A stretch of DNA of 14,087 bases, from positions 1 through 14,087 of the forward strand of contig DBRC01000045.1 in NCBI GenBank assembly GCA_002305505.1. The letters are read 5' to 3'. Made by a program: the position numbers and the translations under genes. The notes below the pieces were generated by a model. That model searched no databases, had not been told where the DNA came from, and worked only from the letters and a program-made list of their open reading frames with translations. Source of the DNA: Prevotella sp. UBA1378. GTDB taxonomy: Bacteria; Bacteroidota; Bacteroidia; Bacteroidales; Bacteroidaceae. Positions within the stretch are counted from its first letter, which is position 1. Every line of letters starts with the position of its first letter. Positions 7,675-14,087 of the stretch are shown piece after piece.

Positions 7675-10600
7675 TTATGCTTTGCGGAACTTCAGTCGGT
7701 ATTCCAGCGGCGTCAAGCCATATTTATCCTTGAATATATTGATAAAATTCTCTGCGGTCGTAAAGCCGACGTTGACGGCCAGCTCGCTCAAATTGATATT
7801 GGTACGCTCGAGGAGCACGCAAGAGTGCTTCAAGCGCAAGTCGCGCACCACCTCTACCGGTGTCTTCGACGTGATGTTGCGTATTTTATGGAAGAACGGC
7901 ACCCTGCCCATGCCCATGGCAGCCGCCATGTCTTCAAGGTTGATATGCCCGCGGCTCATGTTCTGCAACACGTATTGTTCCACGTTTCTCATAAGCTGCT
8001 GGTCCATGTTGCTGCTCATGGAATAATCGCCGATGGTCCCGTCGCCGTAGTATTGCTGTTGTATAGTCATGTCCCTGCCGTCGCTGGGCTTCGTTACCGG
8101 CAGGTCTTTTCCCTGTTCTTCTGTTTGCACTTCCGCCTCTTCCGCCTTTTCTTGTATGTCGCCGTAGTTTACAGTAGCAGTCGTCATGCTTGCGTTGCGG
8201 CTTTCCAGCATACGGGTTTCGCTGCCTTCGATGAGGTCTGACAAGGATTCGGTAGGCGCCAACCCCAGCAATTTATTAAACCGCATTGCAGCTTCCTGCA
8301 CATTAAAAGGTTTAGCCAGATAATCGTCGGCCGACAGGGTAATGTTCATTCCTGCCATATCCTGTGGTGTCAGCACGCCGTCGGTCATCAATACAAACTT
8401 GGTGTTTTCCGTTTTCGGGTTCATCTTGATCTTGTTGCAGAGGTCGCTGCCGGTCATGTAAGGCATGTCTTGTTTACATACCACGATGTCGGCATGCAGC
8501 GCGTCGATGTCAGCCGTTGCCTTGCGGATGTCGCTGTAGGCATGCATGCTGTAGATATCCCGTAGGCGTGCCATAATGAATTTCAGGAATTCCTCGTTAT
8601 CGTCGATAATGGCGATGACGTATTTTTTTGTGGCCAAGTCGGTACGCCTTGTCCTGAACTCGGCCGTCAGTTCGTCGCTCGTTGCTTGCAGCAAGTCGAT
8701 TTCGCCCTTGTCGTTCAACTGCATTTTGTTTTCAGCCGCCTCGTTGGCCTTGGCTATGGGGTTCTCCAGTAAGGTCTGCATCTCCGAGAGGCGTGTGATG
8801 ATTTGCAGCATCTGGAAGTGGAGCGAGTTGATTTCTTCCCTTCCCTCTACCGTCTGTTCCTTTTCGGATAAGCTGCTGATGATAGAAGTCATGCGTGCCA
8901 TCGGCTGGCGCAGCTCGTCGCTTGCTGCCTTGATTTCCTCGCGTTGCCTCATCAGTTCCAGTATCACGATTTTCTTCTTTGACCAGATGTCGCTGAGCTT
9001 TTGCATGCCGAACCGCCAAAAGTAGACGGCAACGATGATGACGATAGCATACAATACGAGCATCCACCATGCTTGCCACCACGGGCGGTGGATGACTATT
9101 TCGAGCATGCGTTCTTGGTTGCTGATGGCACCGCTGGCACTGATGGCCTTAACATGCAGTTTATAGGTGCCGCTTCCCAGGTTCACGAACGTTACCCCGT
9201 GGTTGAGGGCATCGCCGTTTTTCCAGTCTTCGTCTTTTCCTTCCATCCAATACATAAACTGCAGGCGTTCGCTCTGGTTGTAGTTGCCGGCTGCAAACTT
9301 GATGGTGAAAGTGTTTTGAGAACTGTTCAGTTCTATTCTATTGCTCTCGTTCAAGGCCTGCGGCAGAGTTACCCGCCCTTGATATTCGTGCCCGGTCAGT
9401 ATCTCTTCGTCACCGACGAAGAGCTGCGTGAGCATCACCCTTGGCAGCGATTCGGTTTCGTTCTTCCCGTTTGCCCGTACCCAGTTTACCCCGTACAGCC
9501 CGCCAAACAACACGTTGCCATCGGCCTTCACATAGATAGAACCCATATTAAACTCATTGCCTTGCAGTCCGTCAGATGTGTCGTAGTTATACAGGCCGTA
9601 GTTGAATGTACCGTCTTCATGGTTGCGCTGTACCACGACGCGGCTCACGCCGTTGCTGGTTGTAATCCAGATATTCCTGTTCTTGTCTTCAACGATGCCG
9701 CAGATGCAGTTGTTGTTCAGTCCCTCCTTCACCGTGAGGTAGTTCAGGCTGTCGTTTTCCATGTTCAGGATGTTTACGCCTTCGCGGGTACCTATCCAAA
9801 TCAGTCCGCGCGAATCCTGCAGCACTTCTGTGATATAGTTGTTGGTAAACGTTTTCAGATTGGTCATGTTGCCGGTAAGCACTGTTTTATCCGTGGTCGA
9901 TAAGTTTAGTATTATCAACCCTTCGTTTGTTCCCACCAGCATATTGTTGTCTTTGCCGTAGAACAGTGCGGTCACGGTGTTCGTGCTCAGCTTTTCGTTT
10001 TCGCGCGTATAGCTTGAAAAAGAGTTCATGCGGGGGCTGTATACCTGCAAGCCTCCGTTGGTGGCAATCCATAGATTGCCCATTTTGTCGTGGCATAAGT
10101 CGTTGATATGGTCATCGATGACGGTGCGCATGCTGTCTTTCGTCACCGAATAGATGGTAGCATGCCCCTCTTTAATGCGTGTCAGCCCGTTGCGTTTCGA
10201 CCCCACCCATATACTCCCGTCGGGTGTTGTTTCCATGACCGATACTTTCAGGCTGGACAGCGGCCCGTCGTAACCGATGACCCCCTTGTCGCTTGTGCCG
10301 TACCAGATTTTCCCGCTGGCATCCTGCGTAATAGCCGTAATGTCGCCGATGAGCGATAAGTCGAACTTATAGATGTTCTTCCCGTAGTAGGCTGCCCCGT
10401 CTTTTTCCGTACCCACCCACAGCAGGTCGGTATCGTCTATGTACAGGCTTTGTATGCTCACTATGCCGGTAACCCACTGCCCGTCACGGATATTCCTTGG
10501 CTGTACCGGCTCCATTTCATAATTATTTACGTTCAGTCTTATCAGTCCGTTGCGGTCGGTCCCTACCCAAACATTCCCGTTGCGGTCGCCGGCCATGCCG

Positions 10601-11418
10601 TTGACAGAACGGTCGACCCCAACGCCGGTCAGTCCCAAGCGTTCACCAATGTTCGTGTTCCATGTGTTGGTGCTCTTGTTGTACACCATCAATGTACCTT
10701 GCCCATAGAGCCAAATGTTGTCCATTTGGTCGGCAAAGGCTTTCAGCGATGAGGTTCTGCGCAGGCGTTTTTCTGCAATTTCGCTTGTCACCCATACGGT
10801 ATGTTGCTGGTGCATCACGTCGCAGCATGCGATGCGGCCGTCGTTATATACTATCAGTGCTCCGTCGCGGCATTCACTTATCGAGCAGATGGTGCCCTGC
10901 GGCACGCCCCGGCTGTCGTCCGTGTAACCGAATTCGTAGAGCAGTTGCTGCTGCATGTTGTACGCCACTACGCCTTTGTTCGGTATGGCAGCCCAAAGGT
11001 TCTTGTGCCGGTCGATATATACGATGTCGGGATTCCCCTCGATGCCCATACGGCTGAACACCTGCCGCATGTCGCGCTCGAAGCTCTCGGTTTGCGGATG
11101 ATACAGGCAGAAGCCCGATGCCGTTTGTATCCACAGGCTGCCGTCGAGCGCTTCCTGCAGGCTGTAGATGTAGCTGTCGGGCAGCGAAGAGCCGTCGCGC
11201 GAGTTGCTTTGGAAGCTTTTGAACGTATATCCGTCGTAGCGGTACAAGCCTGCCGGTGTGCCGAACCATACATACCCCCGCGAGTCTTTCAGTATGCAAT
11301 TGATTTGGCTGCTGGTCAGTCCGTCACCGGTGCTCAGCGTCTTGAATATGTAGAGGGCTGTAGCCGCTATGGGTATGGCCAGCAGTGATAGGAGTATAAT
11401 TTTTCTCAATGCTCTCAT
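7675..11418 (-). CDS. Membrane-spanning HTCS-like regulator lacking phosphotransfer residues
   Basis: 1247 residues with hybrid two-component system layout. In order: signal/anchor segment (about 7-25); some 15 Reg_prop repeats of the xxxWxGTxxGL type, likely two seven-bladed propellers (about 28-690); Y_Y_Y domain (about 695-775); membrane helix (about 783-803); helical H-box-like region; receiver-like domain (about 930-1051); an 85-residue acidic/polar linker; and an AraC-type double helix-turn-helix (about 1137-1247). The kinase parts are degenerate. The H-box reads SDELRQPM with Asp (D834) where His is expected, no ATP-binding N/G boxes exist between about 890 and 930, and the receiver reads CKQDMP with Lys (K982) at the phospho-Asp position, although D939/D940 and the distal Lys in YLAKPF remain. 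It should sense a periplasmic ligand and control transcription without phosphorelay. Third gene of the kdsA operon, 15 bp after kdsD. The reading frame is intact, so it is not a pseudogene. Confidence 0.93.
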   Translation of the reverse strand: MRALRKIILLSLLAIPIAATALYIFKTLSTGDGLTSSQINCILKDSRGYVWFGTPAGLYRYDGYTFKSFQSNSRDGSSLPDSYIYSLQEALDGSLWIQTASGFCLYHPQTESFERDMRQVFSRMGIEGNPDIVYIDRHKNLWAAIPNKGVVAYNMQQQLLYEFGYTDDSRGVPQGTICSISECRDGALIVYNDGRIACCDVMHQQHTVWVTSEIAEKRLRRTSSLKAFADQMDNIWLYGQGTLMVYNKSTNTWNTNIGERLGLTGVGVDRSVNGMAGDRNGNVWVGTDRNGLIRLNVNNYEMEPVQPRNIRDGQWVTGIVSIQSLYIDDTDLLWVGTEKDGAAYYGKNIYKFDLSLIGDITAITQDASGKIWYGTSDKGVIGYDGPLSSLKVSVMETTPDGSIWVGSKRNGLTRIKEGHATIYSVTKDSMRTVIDDHINDLCHDKMGNLWIATNGGLQVYSPRMNSFSSYTRENEKLSTNTVTALFYGKDNNMLVGTNEGLIILNLSTTDKTVLTGNMTNLKTFTNNYITEVLQDSRGLIWIGTREGVNILNMENDSLNYLTVKEGLNNNCICGIVEDKNRNIWITTSNGVSRVVVQRNHEDGTFNYGLYNYDTSDGLQGNEFNMGSIYVKADGNVLFGGLYGVNWVRANGKNETESLPRVMLTQLFVGDEEILTGHEYQGRVTLPQALNESNRIELNSSQNTFTIKFAAGNYNQSERLQFMYWMEGKDEDWKNGDALNHGVTFVNLGSGTYKLHVKAISASGAISNQERMLEIVIHRPWWQAWWMLVLYAIVIIVAVYFWRFGMQKLSDIWSKKKIVILELMRQREEIKAASDELRQPMARMTSIISSLSEKEQTVEGREEINSLHFQMLQIITRLSEMQTLLENPIAKANEAAENKMQLNDKGEIDLLQATSDELTAEFRTRRTDLATKKYVIAIIDDNEEFLKFIMARLRDIYSMHAYSDIRKATADIDALHADIVVCKQDMPYMTGSDLCNKIKMNPKTENTKFVLMTDGVLTPQDMAGMNITLSADDYLAKPFNVQEAAMRFNKLLGLAPTESLSDLIEGSETRMLESRNASMTTATVNYGDIQEKAEEAEVQTEEQGKDLPVTKPSDGRDMTIQQQYYGDGTIGDYSMSSNMDQQLMRNVEQYVLQNMSRGHINLEDMAAAMGMGRVPFFHKIRNITSKTPVEVVRDLRLKHSCVLLERTNINLSELAVNVGFTTAENFINIFKDKYGLTPLEYRLKFRKA

Positions 11419-11433
11419 AAGTTCTGCCTTATT

Positions 11434-12381
11434 TTAAATCATACATGCATAGTGGTCTACGACGCCCTGCAGGCGATTGTCGCCATCCACCACAAGCACG
11501 GTATGTATTTTGTATTTGTTCATTATCTGTTGTATTTCGGAAATCTTCGCTTGCGGAGGCACCGTTTTCGGTTTAACCGTCATGATGTCGCTTACCGTGT
11601 GGTCGAAGAATTCCGCCTGCCATTTCTCCATGGCCCGGCGTATGTCCCCGTCGGTGATCAGGCCGACGATTTTCCCCTCCGCCTCTGCGATGCCCAGTCC
11701 CAGCTTGCCTTTGCTTACAAGGATAATAGCTTCCCCCAGATGCATTTCCGGCGTGATTACCGGCATGTTTTCCGTCAGCATGACGTCCTGTGCCGTGGTA
11801 AGCAGGCGCTTCCCGAGTTCGCCTCCGGGGTGGAACTGTGCAAAGTCTTGCGGTTGGAAATTGCGCATTCCCATCAGCGCCACGGCGAGTGCGTCACCCA
11901 TGGTGAGGGTTGCCGTAGTGCTGCTGGTGGGGGCCAGGTTCAGCGGGCAGGCCTCTTTCTTTACGCTCACGTTGATGTGGCAGGTGGAATATTTAGCCAA
12001 GAGCGACTTGGGATTGCCGCTCATTGCCACGATGGGTATCTGCATGTGCAGCACCATGGGGATGAAGCGCAGCAGTTCGTCGGTTTGCCCCGAATTGCTG
12101 ATGGCCAGTACCACGTCGTCCTTTGTCATCACGCCCAAGTCGCCGTGGAATACGTCGAGGGGGTTGATGAAGAACGAGGGCGTGCCCGTCGACGAGAGCG
12201 TTGCTGCTATTTTTGCGCCGATGTGCCCGCTCTTGCCGACACCGGTTACGATGATTTTCCCGTGGCAGTGGTACATCAGATGCACGGCTTCGTCAAAATT
12301 CCCATCCAGTTGCGGTATCAGGTCGAGCAGTGCTTCCGCTTCGTCCCTGATACATTGTATGGCATAATCTCTTACTTTCAT
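11434..12381 (-). CDS. kdsD: Arabinose-5-phosphate isomerase KdsD/KpsF
   Basis: 315 residues. It interconverts ribulose 5-phosphate and arabinose 5-phosphate, the first committed step of Kdo synthesis, in the cytoplasm. The SIS sugar-phosphate domain (about 35-165) shows GVGKSG (47-52), ISNSGQTDELL (from 94) and APTSSTT (150-156), followed by the family motif FHPGGELGKRL (183-193). Two CBS domains follow (about 198-315) with ITDGDIRR, and may bind a regulatory nucleotide or nucleotide-sugar. The ATG at 12381 was chosen over the upstream GTG at 12420 because AGGAGA lies 6 nt before it and MKVRDYAIQ fits the family start. It lies 79 bp after kdsA and 15 bp before the regulator. The kpsF/gutQ/kdsD names are used interchangeably; adjacency to kdsA supports the Kdo role. 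Confidence 0.96.
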   Translation of the reverse strand: MKVRDYAIQCIRDEAEALLDLIPQLDGNFDEAVHLMYHCHGKIIVTGVGKSGHIGAKIAATLSSTGTPSFFINPLDVFHGDLGVMTKDDVVLAISNSGQTDELLRFIPMVLHMQIPIVAMSGNPKSLLAKYSTCHINVSVKKEACPLNLAPTSSTTATLTMGDALAVALMGMRNFQPQDFAQFHPGGELGKRLLTTAQDVMLTENMPVITPEMHLGEAIILVSKGKLGLGIAEAEGKIVGLITDGDIRRAMEKWQAEFFDHTVSDIMTVKPKTVPPQAKISEIQQIMNKYKIHTVLVVDGDNRLQGVVDHYACMI

Positions 12382-12387
12382 TGCTTT

Positions 12388-12393
12388 TCTCCT
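12388..12393 (-). promoter_or_regulatory. Shine-Dalgarno deciding the kdsD start
   Basis: AGGAGA on the minus strand, 6 nt before the ATG at 12381. It is one of the few good Shine-Dalgarno matches in the window and favours this start over the GTG at 12420. Confidence 0.7.
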
Positions 12394-12460
12394 GCCTGTC
12401 TTTTTATTGATTAAGATCACAGGTATATATAATGTTGCTATATATCCGGGAGAGGCTGGT

Positions 12461-13219
12461 CTACGGCTGTATCAGCTGCGCTACCAGTGCCTCCAGCTTG
12501 TCTAATTCGAGCATATTGGCGGCATCGCTGAGGCCGCGGTCGGGGTCGGGGTGTACCTCGAAGAACCATCCCGTGGCGCCGAAGGCTTTGGCTGCCAAGG
12601 CCATCGGAGCTACGAACCGGCGGTCGCCGCCCGTCTTCCCTCCGGCTCCTCCGGGGCGTTGCACGCTGTGCGTGCAGTCCATGATGACCGTTGGCACGAT
12701 GCCGAGCATGTCGGTGATGTTTCGGAAGTCGACCACCAGGTTGTTATATCCGTAAATATTCCCGCGCTCGGTGAGCCATACGCCGGCCGCCCCTGCCTCG
12801 TGCGCTTTCTCTACAGGATAGCGCATGTCGGCTGCGCTGAGGAATTGTGCTTTTTTAATGTTCACTGTCTTCCCTGTCCGCGCGGCAGCCACTAAAAGGT
12901 CGGTCTGCCGGCACAGGAAAGCCGGTATCTGCAACACGTCGGCCACGCAGCCCGTTGGCTCTGCTTGCCAGCTCTCGTGTATGTCGGTCAATATGCGCAG
13001 GCCGTATTTTGCTTTCACGTCAGCCAGCATTTGCAGGCCTTTTTCCATGCCCGGCCCGCGGAAAGAATGGATGGATGTGCGGTTGGCTTTGTCGAACGAA
13101 GCCTTGAATATGATGTCTGTTCCCAGTTTGCGATTGATAAACACCAGCTTTTGGGCTACTGCATCAAGTAGCTCGGCAGATTCTATGACGCATGGGCCTG
13201 CTATGATTTTACAATTCAT
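12461..13219 (-). CDS. kdsA: Kdo-8-phosphate synthase, metal-dependent (Cys) type
   Basis: 252 residues. It condenses phosphoenolpyruvate with arabinose 5-phosphate to Kdo 8-phosphate, the second step towards the lipopolysaccharide inner-core sugar Kdo. Family signatures are IAGPCVIES (6-14), FKASFDKANRTS (38-49) and EVHPDPDRGLSD (221-232). The four ligands known for the metal-dependent Aquifex enzyme (Cys11, His185, Glu222, Asp233) have exact counterparts one residue earlier: C10, H184, E221 and D232. The metal-independent E. coli type has Asn in place of that Cys. The N-terminus is short, as in Aquifex, so the start at 13219 is credible. It is the first gene of the minus-strand operon, with a promoter at 13240-13271, and feeds on the product of kdsD immediately downstream. 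Confidence 0.97.
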   Translation of the reverse strand: MNCKIIAGPCVIESAELLDAVAQKLVFINRKLGTDIIFKASFDKANRTSIHSFRGPGMEKGLQMLADVKAKYGLRILTDIHESWQAEPTGCVADVLQIPAFLCRQTDLLVAAARTGKTVNIKKAQFLSAADMRYPVEKAHEAGAAGVWLTERGNIYGYNNLVVDFRNITDMLGIVPTVIMDCTHSVQRPGGAGGKTGGDRRFVAPMALAAKAFGATGWFFEVHPDPDRGLSDAANMLELDKLEALVAQLIQP

Positions 13220-13233
13220 TCGATGTGCATATT

Positions 13234-13273
13234 ATCTTGCAAAAGTAGTGATAATTCTTCAAATACGCAAGAT
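13234..13273. repeat. Inverted repeat ATCTTGC-N26-GCAAGAT across the kdsA promoter
   Basis: A perfect 7-bp inverted repeat at 13234-13240 and 13267-13273. One arm covers the predicted -33 box and the other overlaps the end of the -7 box and the base after it. It could be an operator for a dimeric repressor or looping regulator, possibly the operon's own AraC-type protein. Arms this short can also arise by chance; no second copy was seen in the window. Confidence 0.4.
13240..13271 (-). promoter_or_regulatory. Promoter of the kdsA-kdsD-regulator-PLD-acyltransferase operon
   Basis: On the minus strand CTTG (13271-13268, one mismatch to TTTG) is followed after 20 bp by TACTTTTG (13247-13240), a full match to the TAnnTTTG -7 box. 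Transcription should start near 13233, leaving a leader of about 14 nt before kdsA. Confidence 0.7.
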
Positions 13274-13316
13274 TTGGCTATAAAATTGCGCTAAAAGTTA
13301 AAAAATGAGGCAAATA

Positions 13317-13349
13317 TTTGGTGCTTTCAGAAAAATATTTATACCTTTG
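13317..13349 (+). promoter_or_regulatory. Promoter of the outer-membrane barrel gene
   Basis: TTTG (13317-13320), 21 bp, then TACCTTTG (13342-13349) and GCGGCG, a good match to the Bacteroidetes consensus. Expected start near 13356, giving a leader of about 68 nt before the ATG at 13424. It diverges from the kdsA promoter, with about 45 bp between the two -33 boxes. Confidence 0.8.
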
Positions 13350-13423
13350 CGGCGTATTTTAATTAATAGCCTTACAAATAATAGGTTTGCAGGGTGATGT
13401 TTAACAAATTAATAAAAAAGAAA

Positions 13424-13960
13424 ATGAAGAAGATTTTCATGACATTGGCAGCTGCAGTGCTTGCAATCAGTGCTTCGGCACAGGTGTACCTTGGTGGTGC
13501 GGCAGGTTTGACATCTGTTTCGCATGACGGTAACAGTACGACGAACTTTGTTATCATGCCGGAAATTGGTTATAACCTTGATGATAACTGGGCACTGGGT
13601 ATCTCTGTAGGTTACGGTGAGAGCGGTAAGGATGCTACAAAGGTGAAGACTTTTATCGTTAATCCTTATGCCCGTTACACGTTTGCTAAGTTTTCTAAGG
13701 TAAACCTTTTCGTTGACGGCGGTTTCTCTTTTGAAAATGTTGACTCAAAGCCTCTCGGTTATAAGGTGAACACTTGGGGCATCGGCTTGAAGCCGGGCGT
13801 TGCTGTGAACTTGAATGAGAAGTTCAGCCTCGTAGCTCACTTGGGTTATCTGGGTTATGAGTCTGCAAAGCCTGATTTTGATGGCGCAAAGGCTGTAAAC
13901 ACTTTCGGTCTTAGTGTAGATGCTACTACCGTTAACTTTGGTTTCTACTACAATTTCTAA
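13424..13960 (+). CDS. Small outer-membrane beta-barrel protein
   Basis: 178 residues. The signal peptide MKKIFMTLAAAVLAISASA has a likely cleavage before QVYLGGAAG. The mature part alternates hydrophobic and polar residues in short strands (for example NWALGISVGYG, NPYARYTFAKF, VNLFVDGGFSFEN) and ends NFGFYYNF, with the terminal Phe that the BAM machinery recognises. It resembles the OmpA-like/OmpW-sized 8-stranded porin-family barrels common in Bacteroidetes; the ligand, if any, is unknown. ATG 13424 was chosen over 13394 because it begins the clean MKK signal. Codons such as GGT, GTT, GCT and AAG are frequent compared with its neighbours, suggesting high expression. It stands alone with its own promoter and terminator. 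Confidence 0.9.
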   Translation: MKKIFMTLAAAVLAISASAQVYLGGAAGLTSVSHDGNSTTNFVIMPEIGYNLDDNWALGISVGYGESGKDATKVKTFIVNPYARYTFAKFSKVNLFVDGGFSFENVDSKPLGYKVNTWGIGLKPGVAVNLNEKFSLVAHLGYLGYESAKPDFDGAKAVNTFGLSVDATTVNFGFYYNF

Positions 13961-13996
13961 TTTATGAAGTAAGTTTCTACTTAATATAAATAAATT

Positions 13997-14025
13997 TGCC
14001 CGGCCGTTTGTGCCGGGCATTTTTT
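13997..14025 (+). terminator. Intrinsic terminator of the barrel gene
   Basis: Perfect 8-bp stem TGCCCGGC/GCCGGGCA (13997-14004 with 14012-14019), a 7-nt loop and six T residues (14020-14025). It lies 37 bp after the stop codon. The remaining 62 bp of the window (14026-14087) show no assignable feature. Confidence 0.93.
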
Positions 14026-14087
14026 GTGAGCCGATTGATAGACACATCTCTTTGCGCTGCAGCGGCACGGCCGTTGCAAGGCGGAGG

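Noticed and set aside
8620..8800. Frameshift or hidden ATPase domain in the regulator
   Set aside because: The frame is continuous and too little DNA is present to encode an ATP-binding domain in any frame. This is a true absence.
9001..9903. 300-codon + strand frame opposite the regulator
   Set aside because: Antisense shadow of the propeller and Y_Y_Y coding region, with no recognisable protein features.
11452..12414. Open frames of about 300 codons on the + strand opposite kdsD
   Set aside because: They are antisense to a clearly recognised enzyme and show no domain pattern or promoter. They look like composition-driven shadows.
13260..13263. Alternative TTTG -33 box for the kdsA promoter
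   Set aside because: It is only 12 bp from the -7 box, well short of the 19-21 bp spacing. The CTTG at 20 bp fits better.
13745..14068. 107-codon minus-strand frame at the window end
   Set aside because: It reads through the terminator hairpin and the barrel gene's 3' half, with no protein-like features.

Overview
The window looks like chromosomal DNA of a Bacteroidales bacterium (Bacteroides/Parabacteroides/Prevotella type). The reasons are four promoters of the phylum-specific form (TTTG-like -33 box, 19-21 bp, TAnnTTTG -7 box), few Shine-Dalgarno sequences, a hybrid two-component-like regulator with tandem beta-propellers and an AraC output domain, and a small QVYLGG-type outer-membrane barrel. 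I cannot name the genus.

Layout. (1) Positions 4-65 hold a nearly perfect 62-bp AT-rich palindrome, followed by ridA (+, 167-541). (2) radA (-, 589-1971) is convergent with ridA. It is divergent from a two-gene + strand unit: a substrate-binding lipoprotein (2146-3072) and a large TPR protein (3083-5341). The 175 bp between radA and the lipoprotein hold two interleaved, nearly mirror-image promoters. (3) A five-gene minus-strand operon fills 5299-13219. In transcription order it is kdsA, kdsD, a 1247-residue membrane-spanning regulator, a secreted phospholipase D/cardiolipin synthase-like enzyme, and a membrane acyltransferase. Its last gene overlaps the TPR gene tail to tail by 43 bp. (4) A + strand outer-membrane barrel gene (13424-13960) diverges from kdsA and ends at a strong intrinsic terminator. 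The last 60 bp hold nothing I can assign.

How the genes may work together. KdsD makes arabinose 5-phosphate and KdsA condenses it with phosphoenolpyruvate, giving the first two steps of Kdo synthesis for the lipopolysaccharide inner core. The downstream PLD-like and acyltransferase genes also suggest envelope lipid or glycan work, so the operon reads as an envelope-building module with its own regulator.

That regulator is the most unusual item. It has the sensor, Y_Y_Y, membrane, receiver and AraC layout of a hybrid two-component system. The H-box histidine is replaced by Asp, the ATP-binding kinase domain is absent, and the receiver's phospho-acceptor position is Lys. It appears to be a phosphotransfer-dead, membrane-anchored, one-component transcription factor. 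Other points worth attention are the 62-bp palindrome with three TGGCCA-type sites 21 bp apart, an inverted repeat embracing both boxes of the kdsA promoter, and an orphan substrate-binding lipoprotein paired with a TPR protein and no visible permease or ATPase.
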